A stretch of 64,000 nucleotides of DNA from Georgenia satyanarayanai (GCF_023715365.1 NZ_JAMBNZ010000015.1:1-64000); one strand, 5' to 3'. Counted from the first letter of the stretch, positions 43,327-54,139 are shown. The notes: a model not told the origin generated them from the sequence alone. Program-made: numbers and translations.

Positions 43327-43395
43327 GTTCTGCTCCTCATCCACGGCCGCGGCCGTTGGTCGGTGACGGACGGCGCCGTCTCGTACCGAAACCTT

Positions 43396-43411
43396 AACTG
43401 GTCCAGACGTC
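43396..43411. promoter_or_regulatory. dre-like operator before nagF
   Basis: AACTGGTCCAGACGTC resembles the DasR recognition element ACTGGTCTAGACCACT (11 or so matches). The same 16-mer with one change recurs at 44542-44557 before the EIIC gene. It sits between the two EIIB genes, upstream of nagF. Confidence 0.7.
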
Positions 43412-43426
43412 TTCGGCGTGATGGCC

Positions 43427-43681
43427 CTACTCGTCGTCGGCGCGCCGCCACGTGTCGTCGCTCAGCTCCCCGAGCAGCGCGTCGAGCTCGGGCCCCACGA
43501 CGACCTGGACCACGTTGCCGCGCTGGACGGAGCCGTGGGCACCGGCGGCCCGCAGCGCGGCGGCGTCGACCTGCGCCGGGTCCTCGACCTCCACCCGCAA
43601 CCGGGTGATGCACGGTTCCATCTCGCGGATGTTCGCAATGCCGCCGAGTCCGGCGAGGATCGCGTGGATGTCCTTGGTCAC
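43427..43681 (-). CDS. Second stand-alone PTS EIIB
   Basis: An 84-residue EIIB paralog from the GTG 43681 that overlaps the regulator's stop by 4 bases. Cys24 lies in IREMEPCITRLRVEVEDPAQVDAAALRAAGAHGSV. It differs from the first EIIB at many positions (such as GNVVQVVVGPELDALLGELSDD) and has a C-terminal acidic/basic tail WRRADDE. All phosphorylation residues are kept. Two EIIB proteins for one EIIC in this window is unusual: either partner of another EIIC elsewhere, or a signalling form coupled to the regulator gene. Confidence 0.88.
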   Translation of the reverse strand: MTKDIHAILAGLGGIANIREMEPCITRLRVEVEDPAQVDAAALRAAGAHGSVQRGNVVQVVVGPELDALLGELSDDTWRRADDE

Positions 43682-44445
43682 GGCAGTCCTTCCTCACGTG
43701 GGGTGTGGCCTCCCGCCGTCGACCGGAGGCGACGGCGGGAGGGCACGAGTGTGGGCCCGGGAGCGCTGACCGGCACCCACAGGGAGTAGCGGTCCGCGCG
43801 GTAGATGGAGACGGCGTAGTCCACGGCGAGGTCCCCGCTGAAGGTCCGACGGCGGATCTGCAGTCCCGCCGTCGCCTCCGTCAGGCCCAGGTGCCCGGCC
43901 ACCTCTGCCTCGAGGAGGACCGCCTCGATGACGTCCTCCCCCCACGTGGGCGCGAGGCCACGGGCAGTCAGCGCCTCGTAGACGCTGGGCGCGGGGTCTG
44001 CGCCCAGGAGCTCGGGGGCGAGCATGGCCGGCACCCAGTTCTCCTCCACCGCCATCGGCAGCCCGTCCGCCAGGCGCAGGCGGCGCAGGTAGTGGACGTC
44101 CACGCCGGGAGGGAGGTCGAGGGCGTCAGCGACGTGCGGGGGCGCGGCGACGCTCTCCGCCGCCAGGACCCGCAGGGACGGCTCCATGCCGCGTCGGCGC
44201 ATCTCCTCGGGGAAGGAGACGAGTCGCAGCTGGAGGTCGACCTTGGGCTGGGCGACGAAGGTGCCGCGGCCCTGCACCCGCTCGAGGAGGCCCTCGACGA
44301 CGAGCGCGTCGACCGCCTGACGCACCGTCATGCGCGACACCCCGAAGTGTTCGCAGAGCTCACGCTCGGAGGGGATGGCGTGCCCGACGCCCAGACCGTC
44401 GTCGATGAGGGCCCGCAGATGGTCGCGGACGGTGAGGTACTTCAC
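43678..44445 (-). CDS. dasR: GntR/HutC-family regulator, DasR/NagR-like
   Basis: A 255-residue regulator from GTG 44445 after GGAGGGTGGAGCC. The N-terminal winged helix is IPSERELCEHFGVSRMTVRQAVDALVVEGLLERVQGRGTF (about 24-64), then the UTRA effector domain with VDLQLRLVSFPEEMRRRGMEPS and YRADRYSLWVPV. The KPKV-like turn (QPKVDLQL) and RRRGMEPS match DasR. DasR binds dre sites and is released by glucosamine 6-phosphate or GlcNAc 6-phosphate. Two dre-like sites flank this gene cluster. It is divergent from EIIC. Confidence 0.88.
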   Translation of the reverse strand: MKYLTVRDHLRALIDDGLGVGHAIPSERELCEHFGVSRMTVRQAVDALVVEGLLERVQGRGTFVAQPKVDLQLRLVSFPEEMRRRGMEPSLRVLAAESVAAPPHVADALDLPPGVDVHYLRRLRLADGLPMAVEENWVPAMLAPELLGADPAPSVYEALTARGLAPTWGEDVIEAVLLEAEVAGHLGLTEATAGLQIRRRTFSGDLAVDYAVSIYRADRYSLWVPVSAPGPTLVPSRRRLRSTAGGHTPREEGLP

Positions 44446-44505
44446 GGCTCCACCCTCCCGTCACCGAACCGTGACTGACGTGCCCGGGCCACGCCCGGGT
44501 GATGC

Positions 44506-44557
44506 TTGACACGCGCGATCATATGGCGGTCTAGTATGCGCAACTGGTCCAGACATC
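44506..44557 (+). promoter_or_regulatory. EIIC promoter region with dre-like operator
   Basis: TTGACA (44506-44511) is followed by TCTAGTAT around 44530-44537 as a -10, with spacing 18-20. The dre-like AACTGGTCCAGACATC (44542-44557) lies immediately downstream, where bound repressor would block transcription of the EIIC gene. The leader to the GTG start is about 100 bases. Confidence 0.65.
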
Positions 44558-44653
44558 CTGCACGGGATGTTCAGGCCAGCCTGCCCGGCCGGTACCTCCG
44601 GGCCGGACCACCTGCGACGGTCCTCCACCGTCGCCCTCGACGAGGAGCCTGAC

Positions 44654-46108
<1,455 letters not shown>

Positions 46109-46121
46109 GAGTACCCCATGA

Positions 46122-46158
46122 CGAGAGCCCCGGCACCACTCTGGTGCCGGGGCTCTCG
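46122..46158. terminator. Perfect hairpin between EIIC and malQ genes
   Basis: 17-base perfect arms with a 3-base loop 13 bases after the EIIC stop. A second, bulged hairpin (about 46166-46213, arms GGACGCACCTG / CAGGTGTGCGTCC) follows. Both lie between convergent genes. Confidence 0.75.
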
Positions 46159-46244
46159 CCGTCTGGGACGCACCTGCAGGACGCCACAGGCTGCCCAGGT
46201 GTGCGTCCAGGGGTCCGGACGTGCGTCCCCACGTGGGAGCCGGG

Positions 46245-48398
46245 TCAGGCCTCCGGGCGCAGGGCACCTTCCACCACGGCGACGAGGGAGCGCAGACGGG
46301 CGATGCCGGGCAGGTCCTCGACGAGCACGACCTTCTCCGAGCCGTCCGCGAGCGGCAGCTTCCAGTTCGGGTACTCCGTGTCCGTGCCCGGCTGGTTCTG
46401 CGCGCGCCGCTCCCCCACGGCGTCGACGAGCGCGACGCCCACGAGGCGCGAGGGCGTGCGCGCGACGTAGGCGTGCAGCGCCTCGACGATCTGCCGCTCG
46501 GTGGGGCTGTCGGGCAGCAGCCCGTACTGCCGCAGCCGGGCGACCATCTTCTCCCGCTCGCGTCGCGCCTCGGCGCGCACGACCGGCACGGGGTCGGCGA
46601 GCAGCCCGAGGCGCTCGCGCAGGTCGACGTGCTCCTCGGCGAGGTAGCCCGCCGTCGGCGGCAGGTCGTGGGTGTTGACGGTGGCGAGCACGAGCTCGCG
46701 GTAGTCCTCCGGGCGCAGCGGCCCGCCGTCGTCGTCCTTCTCGAACCACAGCACGGAGGTGCCGAGGACGCCGCGGGAGGCGAGGTAGTCGCGCACCCAG
46801 GGCTCGACGGTGCCGAGGTCCTCACCGATGACGACGGCGCCCACGCGCTGGGCCTCGAGGAGCAGCACGCCGACCATCGCCTCGTGGTCGTAGCGCACGT
46901 AGCAACCCTCGTCGGCGCCGTGGCCGTCGGGGATCCACCACAGGCGGAAGAGGCCGAGGATGTGGTCCATGCGCAGGGCGCCGGCGTGCCGCAGCACGGT
47001 GCGGAGCATGTCGCGGAAGGGCGCGTAGCCGGAGCGGGCGAGCGCGTCGGGGCGCATGGGGGGCTGGGACCAGTTCTGCCCCTGCTGGTTGTACATGTCC
47101 GGCGGGGCGCCCACGCCGATCCCGCGGGCCAGGACGTCTCCCATGCTCCACGCGTCCGCGCCGCTGGGGTGCACGCCCACGGCGAGGTCGTGCATGATGC
47201 CCATCGCCATGCCGGCCTCGCGGGCGGCGCGCTGGGCGGTGTCGAGCTGGGTGTCGGCAATCCACTGGAGCCACACGTAGTAGTCGACGCGGTCGGCGAG
47301 CTCGACGCGGGCCCGGTAGACCGCCGGGGAGGAGACGTCGTCGAGCTCAGCCGGCCAGCGCTGCCCCTCGTACTTCTCGGCGAGGGCGCACCACAGCGCG
47401 AAGTCCTCCAGCCCCTGCCCCTCCTCGGCGCGGAAGGCGTCGAGCCGACGCTGGCGCGCCGGGGAGCGGCCGGCCTTGTGGATGACCTCCAGGGCCTGGC
47501 GCTTGGCCGCCCAGGCCGCGTCGCGGTCGATGGGGCTGGGGTCGCTCGCCGCGCCCCGGACCTCCTCGGCGGCCCACTCGACGAGGGCGCGCTGGGGCCC
47601 CGGCAGGTAGGCGCACTCGCGGATGTCCTCGGGACGGATGTAGAGCGGGTTGTGGAACCGCCGGGTGACCGGCAGGTACGGCGACGGCGTCATCGGACCG
47701 ACCGGCTCGGCGGCGTGGAGCGGGTTGATGAGGAGGAAGTCGGCCCCCTGCTGCCCGAAGAAGCTGCCGAGCTCGGCGAGGTCGGCGAGGTCGCCCACGC
47801 CCCACGACGTGCGGGACCGCACCGAGTACAGCTGCGCCATGAGACCCCAGGCACGCTCGGGAACCTCGGCGGGGACGCCGAGCACGTCGGGGGTGACGGC
47901 GAACGTGCACCGCGCCGGATCCTGCCCCTCGACGACGGCGACGAGCTCGTGCCAGCCCAGCGGCAGGTCGGCCGGGACCCCGAAGGTCGCCCGCCCGGTC
48001 CGCACGCCGTCGATGTCGCGGGGGTCCACCCACACGGGCAGCTGCTCGAGCACCCGCTCGCCGCCGTCCTCGAGGGCGACGCGGACCGACACCGTGCTCC
48101 CGTGGGGCAGGTGCACCGGCACCTGCGCCTCGCGGCCCTGCCGCACGACGAGGCTGGGCGGCAGCACCGAGCGCCATGGCGCCAGCTCGACGTCGACGAG
48201 CGCCTCCGCGACGTCCTCCTCGCTCTCGACGACGACGCCCAGGGCCGCCAGGACGGCGCGGATCGTGCTCGCGGGGACGGTCCGGTGGTTGCCGGTGTAG
48301 TCCCAGAAGTCCGTTGCCACCCCGTACGCCGCTGCCAGTCGCTGGAGGGCCTCGCTCGGAAGGCCGGCGGCCCGCCCGGACGGCGATGTGGTGTTCAC
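46245..48398 (-). CDS. malQ: 4-alpha-glucanotransferase (amylomaltase, GH77)
   Basis: A 717-residue enzyme from GTG 48398 after GAGGAG. The N-terminal about 190 residues are an extra beta-domain usual for actinobacterial MalQ. The GH77 barrel follows with YSVRSRTSWGVGDLADL and DFLLINPLHA. The nucleophile Asp is in GALRMDHILGLFRLWW, the acid/base Glu in VIGEDLGTVEPWV, and the third carboxylate in NTHDLPPTAGY. It transfers glucan segments between maltodextrins. It is unrelated to the PTS genes around it except as sugar metabolism. Confidence 0.95.
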   Translation of the reverse strand: MNTTSPSGRAAGLPSEALQRLAAAYGVATDFWDYTGNHRTVPASTIRAVLAALGVVVESEEDVAEALVDVELAPWRSVLPPSLVVRQGREAQVPVHLPHGSTVSVRVALEDGGERVLEQLPVWVDPRDIDGVRTGRATFGVPADLPLGWHELVAVVEGQDPARCTFAVTPDVLGVPAEVPERAWGLMAQLYSVRSRTSWGVGDLADLAELGSFFGQQGADFLLINPLHAAEPVGPMTPSPYLPVTRRFHNPLYIRPEDIRECAYLPGPQRALVEWAAEEVRGAASDPSPIDRDAAWAAKRQALEVIHKAGRSPARQRRLDAFRAEEGQGLEDFALWCALAEKYEGQRWPAELDDVSSPAVYRARVELADRVDYYVWLQWIADTQLDTAQRAAREAGMAMGIMHDLAVGVHPSGADAWSMGDVLARGIGVGAPPDMYNQQGQNWSQPPMRPDALARSGYAPFRDMLRTVLRHAGALRMDHILGLFRLWWIPDGHGADEGCYVRYDHEAMVGVLLLEAQRVGAVVIGEDLGTVEPWVRDYLASRGVLGTSVLWFEKDDDGGPLRPEDYRELVLATVNTHDLPPTAGYLAEEHVDLRERLGLLADPVPVVRAEARREREKMVARLRQYGLLPDSPTERQIVEALHAYVARTPSRLVGVALVDAVGERRAQNQPGTDTEYPNWKLPLADGSEKVVLVEDLPGIARLRSLVAVVEGALRPEA

Positions 48399-48588
48399 GT
48401 GCAGATGCTCCTCGGCTCGTGCGTCATGGCTGCCTCAGCACCCAGGTCTCCGCGTGATCTTGCCAGACCTCCCGTGCCCCGGCGCGTGCGAGCGGTGCAG
48501 CTCCGGGCGGGCGGACGATAGGCTCGACGGGCAGTGGCCCGGCGCGGGTGACCGCAGGACTGCGCCGCGCGGGCCGGTGCGCCCGGCC

Positions 48589-48612
48589 GACCGGCCCGCC
48601 TGCGGGCCGGTC
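48589..48612. repeat. Perfect GC-rich hairpin in the malQ-ptsI intergenic region
   Basis: 11-base perfect arms with a 2-base centre lie in a 267-base non-coding, very GC-rich region with several related GGCCGGT/ACCGGCC blocks. It may be a regulatory site or attenuator before ptsI. A -10-like CACAAT lies at 48651-48656. Confidence 0.4.
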
Positions 48613-48665
48613 ACCCCTCCGGACCGGCCCGAGCAGCACCGGTCAGGGCGCACAATAGGCAGAGC

Positions 48666-50390
48666 ATGGGACCACGTGACGGGAGCACCCACTTGAGCAC
48701 TGAGAACGCACGCCGCACCAACGTCCGTGGCATCGGCGTGAGTCCCGGTCGGGCCGCCGGCCCGGTGGCTCAGCTCGCCGGTGCCGTCCCCGCGCCGTCC
48801 CCCCACGAGCGGCTCGCCGCGGGTGACGACGTCGAGGCCGCCGCCGCCTCCGTCGCCGAGCACGCGGCCGCGGTCGCCCAGGGCCTGAGCACCGCCGCCG
48901 AGAGCGCCGAGGGCGAGGCGGCGGAGATCCTCACGACCACCGCTCAGATGGCCGCCGACCCCACGCTCGTCCAGTCCGCCCAGGCGAAGGTCCGCGAGGA
49001 GGGCAAGGCCCCAGCGCTCGCCGTCTGGGAGGCCGCCGACGCCGTCGCCGAGCAGCTCAGCGCGCTCGGCGGGTACATGGCCGAGCGGGCACGCGACGTG
49101 CGCGACGTGCGCGACCGCGTCGTCGCCAGCCTCCTCGGCATCCCCATGCCGGGCATCCCGCAGCGCGAGGAGCCCTTCGTCCTCGTCGCCCTCGACCTCG
49201 CCCCCGCCGACACCGCGCTGCTCGACCCCAGCAAGGTGCGCGCCATCGTCACCGCCGAGGGCGGCCCCACCTCGCACACCGCGATCCTCGCCCGTTCACT
49301 CGGGATCCCCGCCGTCGTCGGGGCGCCGCACGCCCTGGAGGTTCTCGAGGAGGGCCGCACCGTCCTCGTCGACGGCGCCGCCGGCACCGCGGTCCTGGAC
49401 CCGAGCGCGGAGGAGGTCACCGCCGCAGAGGCCCTCGCCGCGCAGGTGCGCACCTTTGACGGCGAGGGACGCACCAGCGACGGCCACCGCGTCAGCCTCC
49501 TCGCCAACGTCGGGGAGCCCGCGGGCGCCGTCAAGGCCGCCGAGGCGGGCGCGGAGGGCGTGGGCCTGTTCCGCACCGAGTTCTGCTTCCTCGACCGGGC
49601 CGAGGAGCCCACCGTCGCCGAGCAGGTCAAGGCCTACCGCACCGTCCTCGCCGCCTTCCCCGGCAAGAAGGTCGTCGTGCGCACGCTCGACGCCGGCGCG
49701 GACAAGCCGATGCCCTTCCTCACCGACACCGCCGAGCCCAACCCGGCCCTCGGCGTGCGCGGCCTGCGCACCTCCTGGCGCAACCCGCGGATCCTGGACA
49801 ACCAGCTCACCGCGATCGCCGAGGCGGCGGCTGCCGAGAGCGCCGACGTGTGGGTGATGGCCCCGATGGTCGCCACCGTGGACGAGACCGAGGAGTTCGT
49901 CGCGGCCTGCGCCAAGCACGGCCTCACCACCGCGGGCGTCATGGTCGAGGTGCCGAGCGCGGCGCTCATGTCCGGGCCGATCCTCGCCCGCGCCGCCTTC
50001 GCGTCGATCGGTACCAACGACCTCACCCAGTACACGATGGCCGCCGACCGCCTCCTCGGCTCCCTCGCGTCCCTCTCCGACGCTTTCCACCCGGCGGTGC
50101 TCCGGATGATCGAGGAGACCTGTCGCGGCGGTGCGCAGCAGAGCCGGCCCGTGGGCGTGTGCGGTGAGGCGGCCGCGGACCCGGCCACCGCCGTCGTCCT
50201 CGTCGGCCTGGGCGTGTCCTCGCTGTCGATGTCCCCGCGCTCCTTGCCGGACGTCGCCGCCGTGCTCGCGGCCACGACGCTGCAGCGCTGCCAGGAGCTC
50301 GCCCAGCTCGCGCTCGGCGCCGAGTCTGCCGAGCAGGCCCGCGCCCTCGTGCGCGGCCAGCTGCCGGTCCTCGACGAGCTCGGCCTGTGA
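48666..50390 (+). CDS. ptsI: PTS enzyme I (phosphoenolpyruvate-protein phosphotransferase)
   Basis: A 574-residue enzyme I. The phosphohistidine His204 lies in AEGGPTSHTAILARSLGIPAVVG, followed by GVGLFRTEFCFLDR, PFLTDTAEPNPALGVRGLR, SIGTNDLTQYTMAADR and the catalytic cysteine in PVGVCGEAAADP. It draws phosphate from PEP and hands it to HPr. ATG 48666 has no good ribosome site. TTG 48693, nine codons in, follows GGGAG at a good distance and may be the real start. Its stop overlaps the glbO start by 4 bases. An HPr gene is not in the window. Confidence 0.94.
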   Translation: MGPRDGSTHLSTENARRTNVRGIGVSPGRAAGPVAQLAGAVPAPSPHERLAAGDDVEAAAASVAEHAAAVAQGLSTAAESAEGEAAEILTTTAQMAADPTLVQSAQAKVREEGKAPALAVWEAADAVAEQLSALGGYMAERARDVRDVRDRVVASLLGIPMPGIPQREEPFVLVALDLAPADTALLDPSKVRAIVTAEGGPTSHTAILARSLGIPAVVGAPHALEVLEEGRTVLVDGAAGTAVLDPSAEEVTAAEALAAQVRTFDGEGRTSDGHRVSLLANVGEPAGAVKAAEAGAEGVGLFRTEFCFLDRAEEPTVAEQVKAYRTVLAAFPGKKVVVRTLDAGADKPMPFLTDTAEPNPALGVRGLRTSWRNPRILDNQLTAIAEAAAAESADVWVMAPMVATVDETEEFVAACAKHGLTTAGVMVEVPSAALMSGPILARAAFASIGTNDLTQYTMAADRLLGSLASLSDAFHPAVLRMIEETCRGGAQQSRPVGVCGEAAADPATAVVLVGLGVSSLSMSPRSLPDVAAVLAATTLQRCQELAQLALGAESAEQARALVRGQLPVLDELGL

Positions 50391-50785
50391 GCGCGAGCCC
50401 GGACCAGGTCACCGCGTACCAGGCGTTCGGCGGGCGGGCGACCTTCGAGCGGCTCGTCCGCCGCTTCTACGAGGGCGTGCGCACCGACGACGTCCTCGCA
50501 CCGATGTACCCGGAGGACGACCTCGAGGGCGCCGTCGAGCGCCTGACGACGTTCCTCGAGCAGTACTGGGGCGGCCCGACGACGTACTCCGAGACCCGCG
50601 GGCACCCGCGGCTGCGGATGCGGCACGCCGCGTACGCCGTGAGCCCGCTGGCCCGTGACCGCTGGCTGCAGCACATGCGCGACGGCGTCGACGAGCTCGC
50701 GCTGCCCGCGGACCTCGAGACGATGCTGTGGACCTACCTCGAGCGGGCCGCGTTCTCGCTGGTCAACACGATGGAGGAGCCGTGA
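50387..50785 (+). CDS. glbO: Truncated hemoglobin, group II (GlbO)
   Basis: A 132-residue trHbO starting at the GTG that overlaps the ptsI stop. The haem pocket is readable: Tyr (B10) in VRRFYEGV, the proximal His (F8) in LRMRHAAYAVSPLARDRWLQHM and the Trp (G8) in DRWLQHM. It matches Rv2470 in length. It binds oxygen and may scavenge nitric oxide or reactive species. Overlaps on both sides (ptsI before, tesB after) make a three-gene operon. Confidence 0.93.
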   Translation: MSASPDQVTAYQAFGGRATFERLVRRFYEGVRTDDVLAPMYPEDDLEGAVERLTTFLEQYWGGPTTYSETRGHPRLRMRHAAYAVSPLARDRWLQHMRDGVDELALPADLETMLWTYLERAAFSLVNTMEEP

Positions 50786-51678
50786 CCGTGGCCGACGCCG
50801 GTGAGCAGAGCGAGGCGCTGACCTCGGTCCTGGAGCTGCTGCGCCTGGAGCGGACCGGGCACGACACCTGCACGGGGACGTCGCTGGAGCACCTGAGCGG
50901 ACGCGTGTACGGCGGGCAGGTGCTCGCTCAGTCCCTCATCGCGGCCGCCGGGACCGTCTCCGACGCCGGCCTGCCCGCCGAGCGCCTGCCCCACTCCGTG
51001 CACGGCTACTTCCTGCGACCCGGCAAGCTCGACCGGCCGATCACCTTCGAGGTGGAGCGGATGCGCGACGGCGGCTCCTTCAGCGCCCGCCGCACGCACG
51101 CGATCCAGGACGGCAAGCCCATCCTCTCGATGATCACCTCCTTCCAGGAGCGCCAGCCGGGGCTGGACCACGCCGAGGACCCGCCCGAGGTGCCCGGCCC
51201 CGAGGGCCTGGAGAGCTCGGCGGACCTCTTCTCCCGCTACGACCACCCCGCGGCGAACTTCTACGCCCGCACCGGCGCCTTCGACATCCGGCACGTCGAG
51301 GGCTCGATCTACGTCCCGCGCGGCCGCTCCCCGCTGAGCCGCCAGGCGCTGTGGATGCGCTCGCGCGGCCGCGTGGACGCGGACCAGCTCACCCACCGGG
51401 CGCTGCTCGCCTATGCCTGCGACCAGGTGATGCTCGAGCCGGTGCTGCGCCGCCACGAGCTTGTGTGGACCTCCCCCGGCCTGTCGGTCGCCAGCCTCGA
51501 CCACGCGATGTGGTGGCACCGCGACGTCCGCGTGGACGAGTGGCTGCTCTATGTCCAGGACGCCCCCAGCGCGCAGGGCGGACGCGGGCTGGGCCTGGCG
51601 AAGGTCTACGACCAGGCCGGCGATCTCGTGGCCACGCTGGCGCAGGAAGGCATGGTCCGGGTCCCCGAGGGGTCTTGA
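50782..51678 (+). CDS. tesB: Acyl-CoA thioesterase II (TesB)
   Basis: A 298-residue double-hotdog thioesterase. The start GTG 50782 follows GGAGGAG and overlaps the glbO stop. Family stretches are GRVYGGQVLAQSLIAAAGTV, HSVHGYFLRPGKLDRPITFEVERMRDGGSFSARR, then in the second hotdog SVASLDHAMWWHRDVRVDEWLLY and GLAKVYDQAGDLVATLAQEGMVR. It hydrolyses acyl-CoA to free acid. It is the third gene of the ptsI-glbO-tesB operon; the functional link is unclear. Confidence 0.93.
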   Translation: MTVADAGEQSEALTSVLELLRLERTGHDTCTGTSLEHLSGRVYGGQVLAQSLIAAAGTVSDAGLPAERLPHSVHGYFLRPGKLDRPITFEVERMRDGGSFSARRTHAIQDGKPILSMITSFQERQPGLDHAEDPPEVPGPEGLESSADLFSRYDHPAANFYARTGAFDIRHVEGSIYVPRGRSPLSRQALWMRSRGRVDADQLTHRALLAYACDQVMLEPVLRRHELVWTSPGLSVASLDHAMWWHRDVRVDEWLLYVQDAPSAQGGRGLGLAKVYDQAGDLVATLAQEGMVRVPEGS

Positions 51679-51761
51679 CGCCGGTCGTAGCATGACGGCG
51701 TCACTCGCGGCGGGGCGGGCCTGGCACGCCTCCCGTGGTCGCCACCCAGGGGGAGCTTGCC

Positions 51762-54044
51762 ATGACCGTACCCACGTCCGTGCCCGTCCGACCCGGTCGC
51801 CGCCGTGGACGACGACGACGCAGTGCGCTCGCGCTCTCCGCGGCCCTGCTGCTGCCGTTCACGGTGCTCGGCCTCCCGGCCGCCGCCCAGAACGGGCCGG
51901 CCACCGCCGCCGTCGGTGGCACGCTGGGGGCCATGGCGCCGACAGACCCGCCGACCGAGTCGCCCATGATCGTGCCGCGTCCCGTCTCTCTCGAGCACGA
52001 AGCCGACGCCGAGCCCTTCCTCCTCACCCCGGACGCGCAGATCGTCGCGGCCGGTGAGGCCGCAGGAGCCGGTGCGTTCCTCGCGAGCGTGCTGCGCCCG
52101 TCCACCGGCTACGACCTGCCGGTCACCGAGGCCGGCGACGGCGCCGACATCACGCTGCAGGTGGGCCCGGAGCACGCCGTCGAGGGCCACGAGGACTCCG
52201 CCGAGGCCTACAGTCTCATCGCGGGTGCCGACGGCGTCGTCGTCTCCGCGACCAGCGCCCAGGGCGTCTTCAACGGCGTCCAGACGCTGCGCCAGCTCTT
52301 CCCGACCTTCGTCGAGCACGACGAGGCGACGGCGGGGCCGTGGACGGTCCCCGCGGTGACCGTCCTCGACTCCCCGCGCTTCGAGTACCGCGGCATCATG
52401 CTCGACGTCGCGCGCAGCTTCCAGACCGTGGACGAGGTCAAGCAGTTCATCGACTCCCTCGTCCAGCTCAAGATGAACCACCTCCACCTCCACCTCGCCG
52501 ACGACCAGGGCTGGCGCATCGAGATCACCAACGAGGGCCGCGTCGAGGGCGACGACATCGACTACACGCGCCTCACCGCGGTCTCGGGCCAGACGGCGAT
52601 GACCGAGCAGGGCTACGAGGACGAGCCGGGGCGGACCGGTTTCTACACCCAGGAGGACTACGCCGAGATCGTCGACTACGCGGCCCAGCGGCACGTCGTC
52701 GTCGTCCCGGAGATCGACACGCCGGGACACACCCAGGCGGCGCTCCACGCGATCCCGCAGCTCAACACCGAGGGCGCCGCCCCGGAGCCGGACCCGGAGA
52801 CCGGTGTCCCGCCGGCGCACGGCACCGGGGAGGTCGGCCACTCGACGCTCGACACCCGGGGCGAGGTGACGTACACCTTCCTCGAGCACGTGTGGTCGCA
52901 GATCGCCGAGCTCACCCCCGGCCCCTACCTCCACATCGGCGGCGACGAGTCCCACGTCACCGAGGAGGAGGACTACATCTACTTCATGGACCGGATGATC
53001 GACGTCGTCGAGGACCTCGGCAAGGAGCCCTTCGGCTGGAACGAGCTCGCCCTCGCCGACGTCCACGAGGACAACGTCCTGCAGATGTGGAGTGCGGGCA
53101 CCGCCGGGGCGGCGATCGCACCCGAGCGGGTCAACGAGAACGGCGCCCGCATGGTCGTCTCCGACGCCCCGCACGCCTACCTCGACCAGCGGTACGACGG
53201 CGACGACCCCGAGGACCCGGACGACTCCGTGTCCCCCATCGGGCTGTCGTGGGCGTGCCCGGACGACTGCACCGTCGAGCGGTACTACGACTGGGACCCG
53301 CAGGAGCTGTTCCCCGACGTCATGACCGAGGGCTTCCTCGGCGTCGAGGGACCGCTGTGGTCCGAGACGGTCCGCGGCATCGCCCAGGCGCAGTGGCTCG
53401 TGCTGCCCCGGGCGGCGACGGTCCTCGAGATCGGCTGGACCCCGCAGGCGGACCGCGCGCTTGAGGACTTCTTCGGCCGTCTCGCCACGCTCGGCGGGCG
53501 GCTGACCCTTCAGGACCACAACTTCTACGCCACCCCGGAGGTCGCGTGGACCGTCGACGCCGCCGGCGTCGACCAGCACCTCGAGGCTCCCGGCACCGCC
53601 GCCGCCATGACCGTGGGCGTCGTGACGGCACCGGGAACGTCAGCGGAGGACATCGAGGCGACCGTCGACCTCGGTGACGGCAGCGAGCCGGTGCCCGCGA
53701 CGGTCGTCGCCACCCGCGAGGGGGACGAGCTCACCGTCAACGGGGAGTACCTCCTCGAGGTCGAGCACACCTTCACCGAGCCCGGCACCTACAGCGGGGT
53801 CCTCAGCGTCACCGCACCGAACGGCACGGCGACGGCCCCGTTCACCGTCACCGTGCTCGGCGACGACGGCGAGCCCACCCCCACGCCGACGCCCACGCCC
53901 ACGGTGACGACGCCCGCCACGCCGCCTGCCAAGCCCGGTGGCGGCCAGCTGCCCGCCACCGGCGCCCCCGTCGCGCTCGTGCTGCTCGGCGTCGCCGCCC
54001 TCGTCGGGACCGGCACCGGCCTGCTGCGGCGCCGGCGCGGCTGA
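51762..54044 (+). CDS. Sortase-anchored beta-N-acetylhexosaminidase (GH20)
   Basis: A 760-residue secreted enzyme from ATG 51762 after GGGGGAG. A signal peptide with an Arg-rich n-region ends near AAAQN (about 43). The GH20b domain (about 65-205) precedes the GH20 barrel, opening RFEYRGIMLDVARSFQ and HLHLHLADDQGWRIE. The catalytic pair is in HIGGDESHVT. Then come a beta-sandwich domain (about 610-710), a PTPTPTPTPT linker, and the cell-wall anchor LPATG followed by a membrane segment and RRRRG. It cuts terminal GlcNAc from chitin fragments at the cell surface, which fits the GlcNAc transporter upstream. Confidence 0.93.
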   Translation: MTVPTSVPVRPGRRRGRRRRSALALSAALLLPFTVLGLPAAAQNGPATAAVGGTLGAMAPTDPPTESPMIVPRPVSLEHEADAEPFLLTPDAQIVAAGEAAGAGAFLASVLRPSTGYDLPVTEAGDGADITLQVGPEHAVEGHEDSAEAYSLIAGADGVVVSATSAQGVFNGVQTLRQLFPTFVEHDEATAGPWTVPAVTVLDSPRFEYRGIMLDVARSFQTVDEVKQFIDSLVQLKMNHLHLHLADDQGWRIEITNEGRVEGDDIDYTRLTAVSGQTAMTEQGYEDEPGRTGFYTQEDYAEIVDYAAQRHVVVVPEIDTPGHTQAALHAIPQLNTEGAAPEPDPETGVPPAHGTGEVGHSTLDTRGEVTYTFLEHVWSQIAELTPGPYLHIGGDESHVTEEEDYIYFMDRMIDVVEDLGKEPFGWNELALADVHEDNVLQMWSAGTAGAAIAPERVNENGARMVVSDAPHAYLDQRYDGDDPEDPDDSVSPIGLSWACPDDCTVERYYDWDPQELFPDVMTEGFLGVEGPLWSETVRGIAQAQWLVLPRAATVLEIGWTPQADRALEDFFGRLATLGGRLTLQDHNFYATPEVAWTVDAAGVDQHLEAPGTAAAMTVGVVTAPGTSAEDIEATVDLGDGSEPVPATVVATREGDELTVNGEYLLEVEHTFTEPGTYSGVLSVTAPNGTATAPFTVTVLGDDGEPTPTPTPTPTVTTPATPPAKPGGGQLPATGAPVALVLLGVAALVGTGTGLLRRRRG

Positions 54045-54139
54045 GTCGGCGCCCGGGCGGGGCCTGCCCCGCCCGGGCGCCCTCTCCGCGCGCGAATTCC
54101 GCGCACACCTCACAGACTTGGGGCCGTGAGGGATACCAG

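Noticed and set aside
48589-48612. Attachment site or origin-like palindrome before ptsI
   Set aside because: Only a GC-rich hairpin; no recombinase, no duplicate, and no DnaA-box-like sequences.
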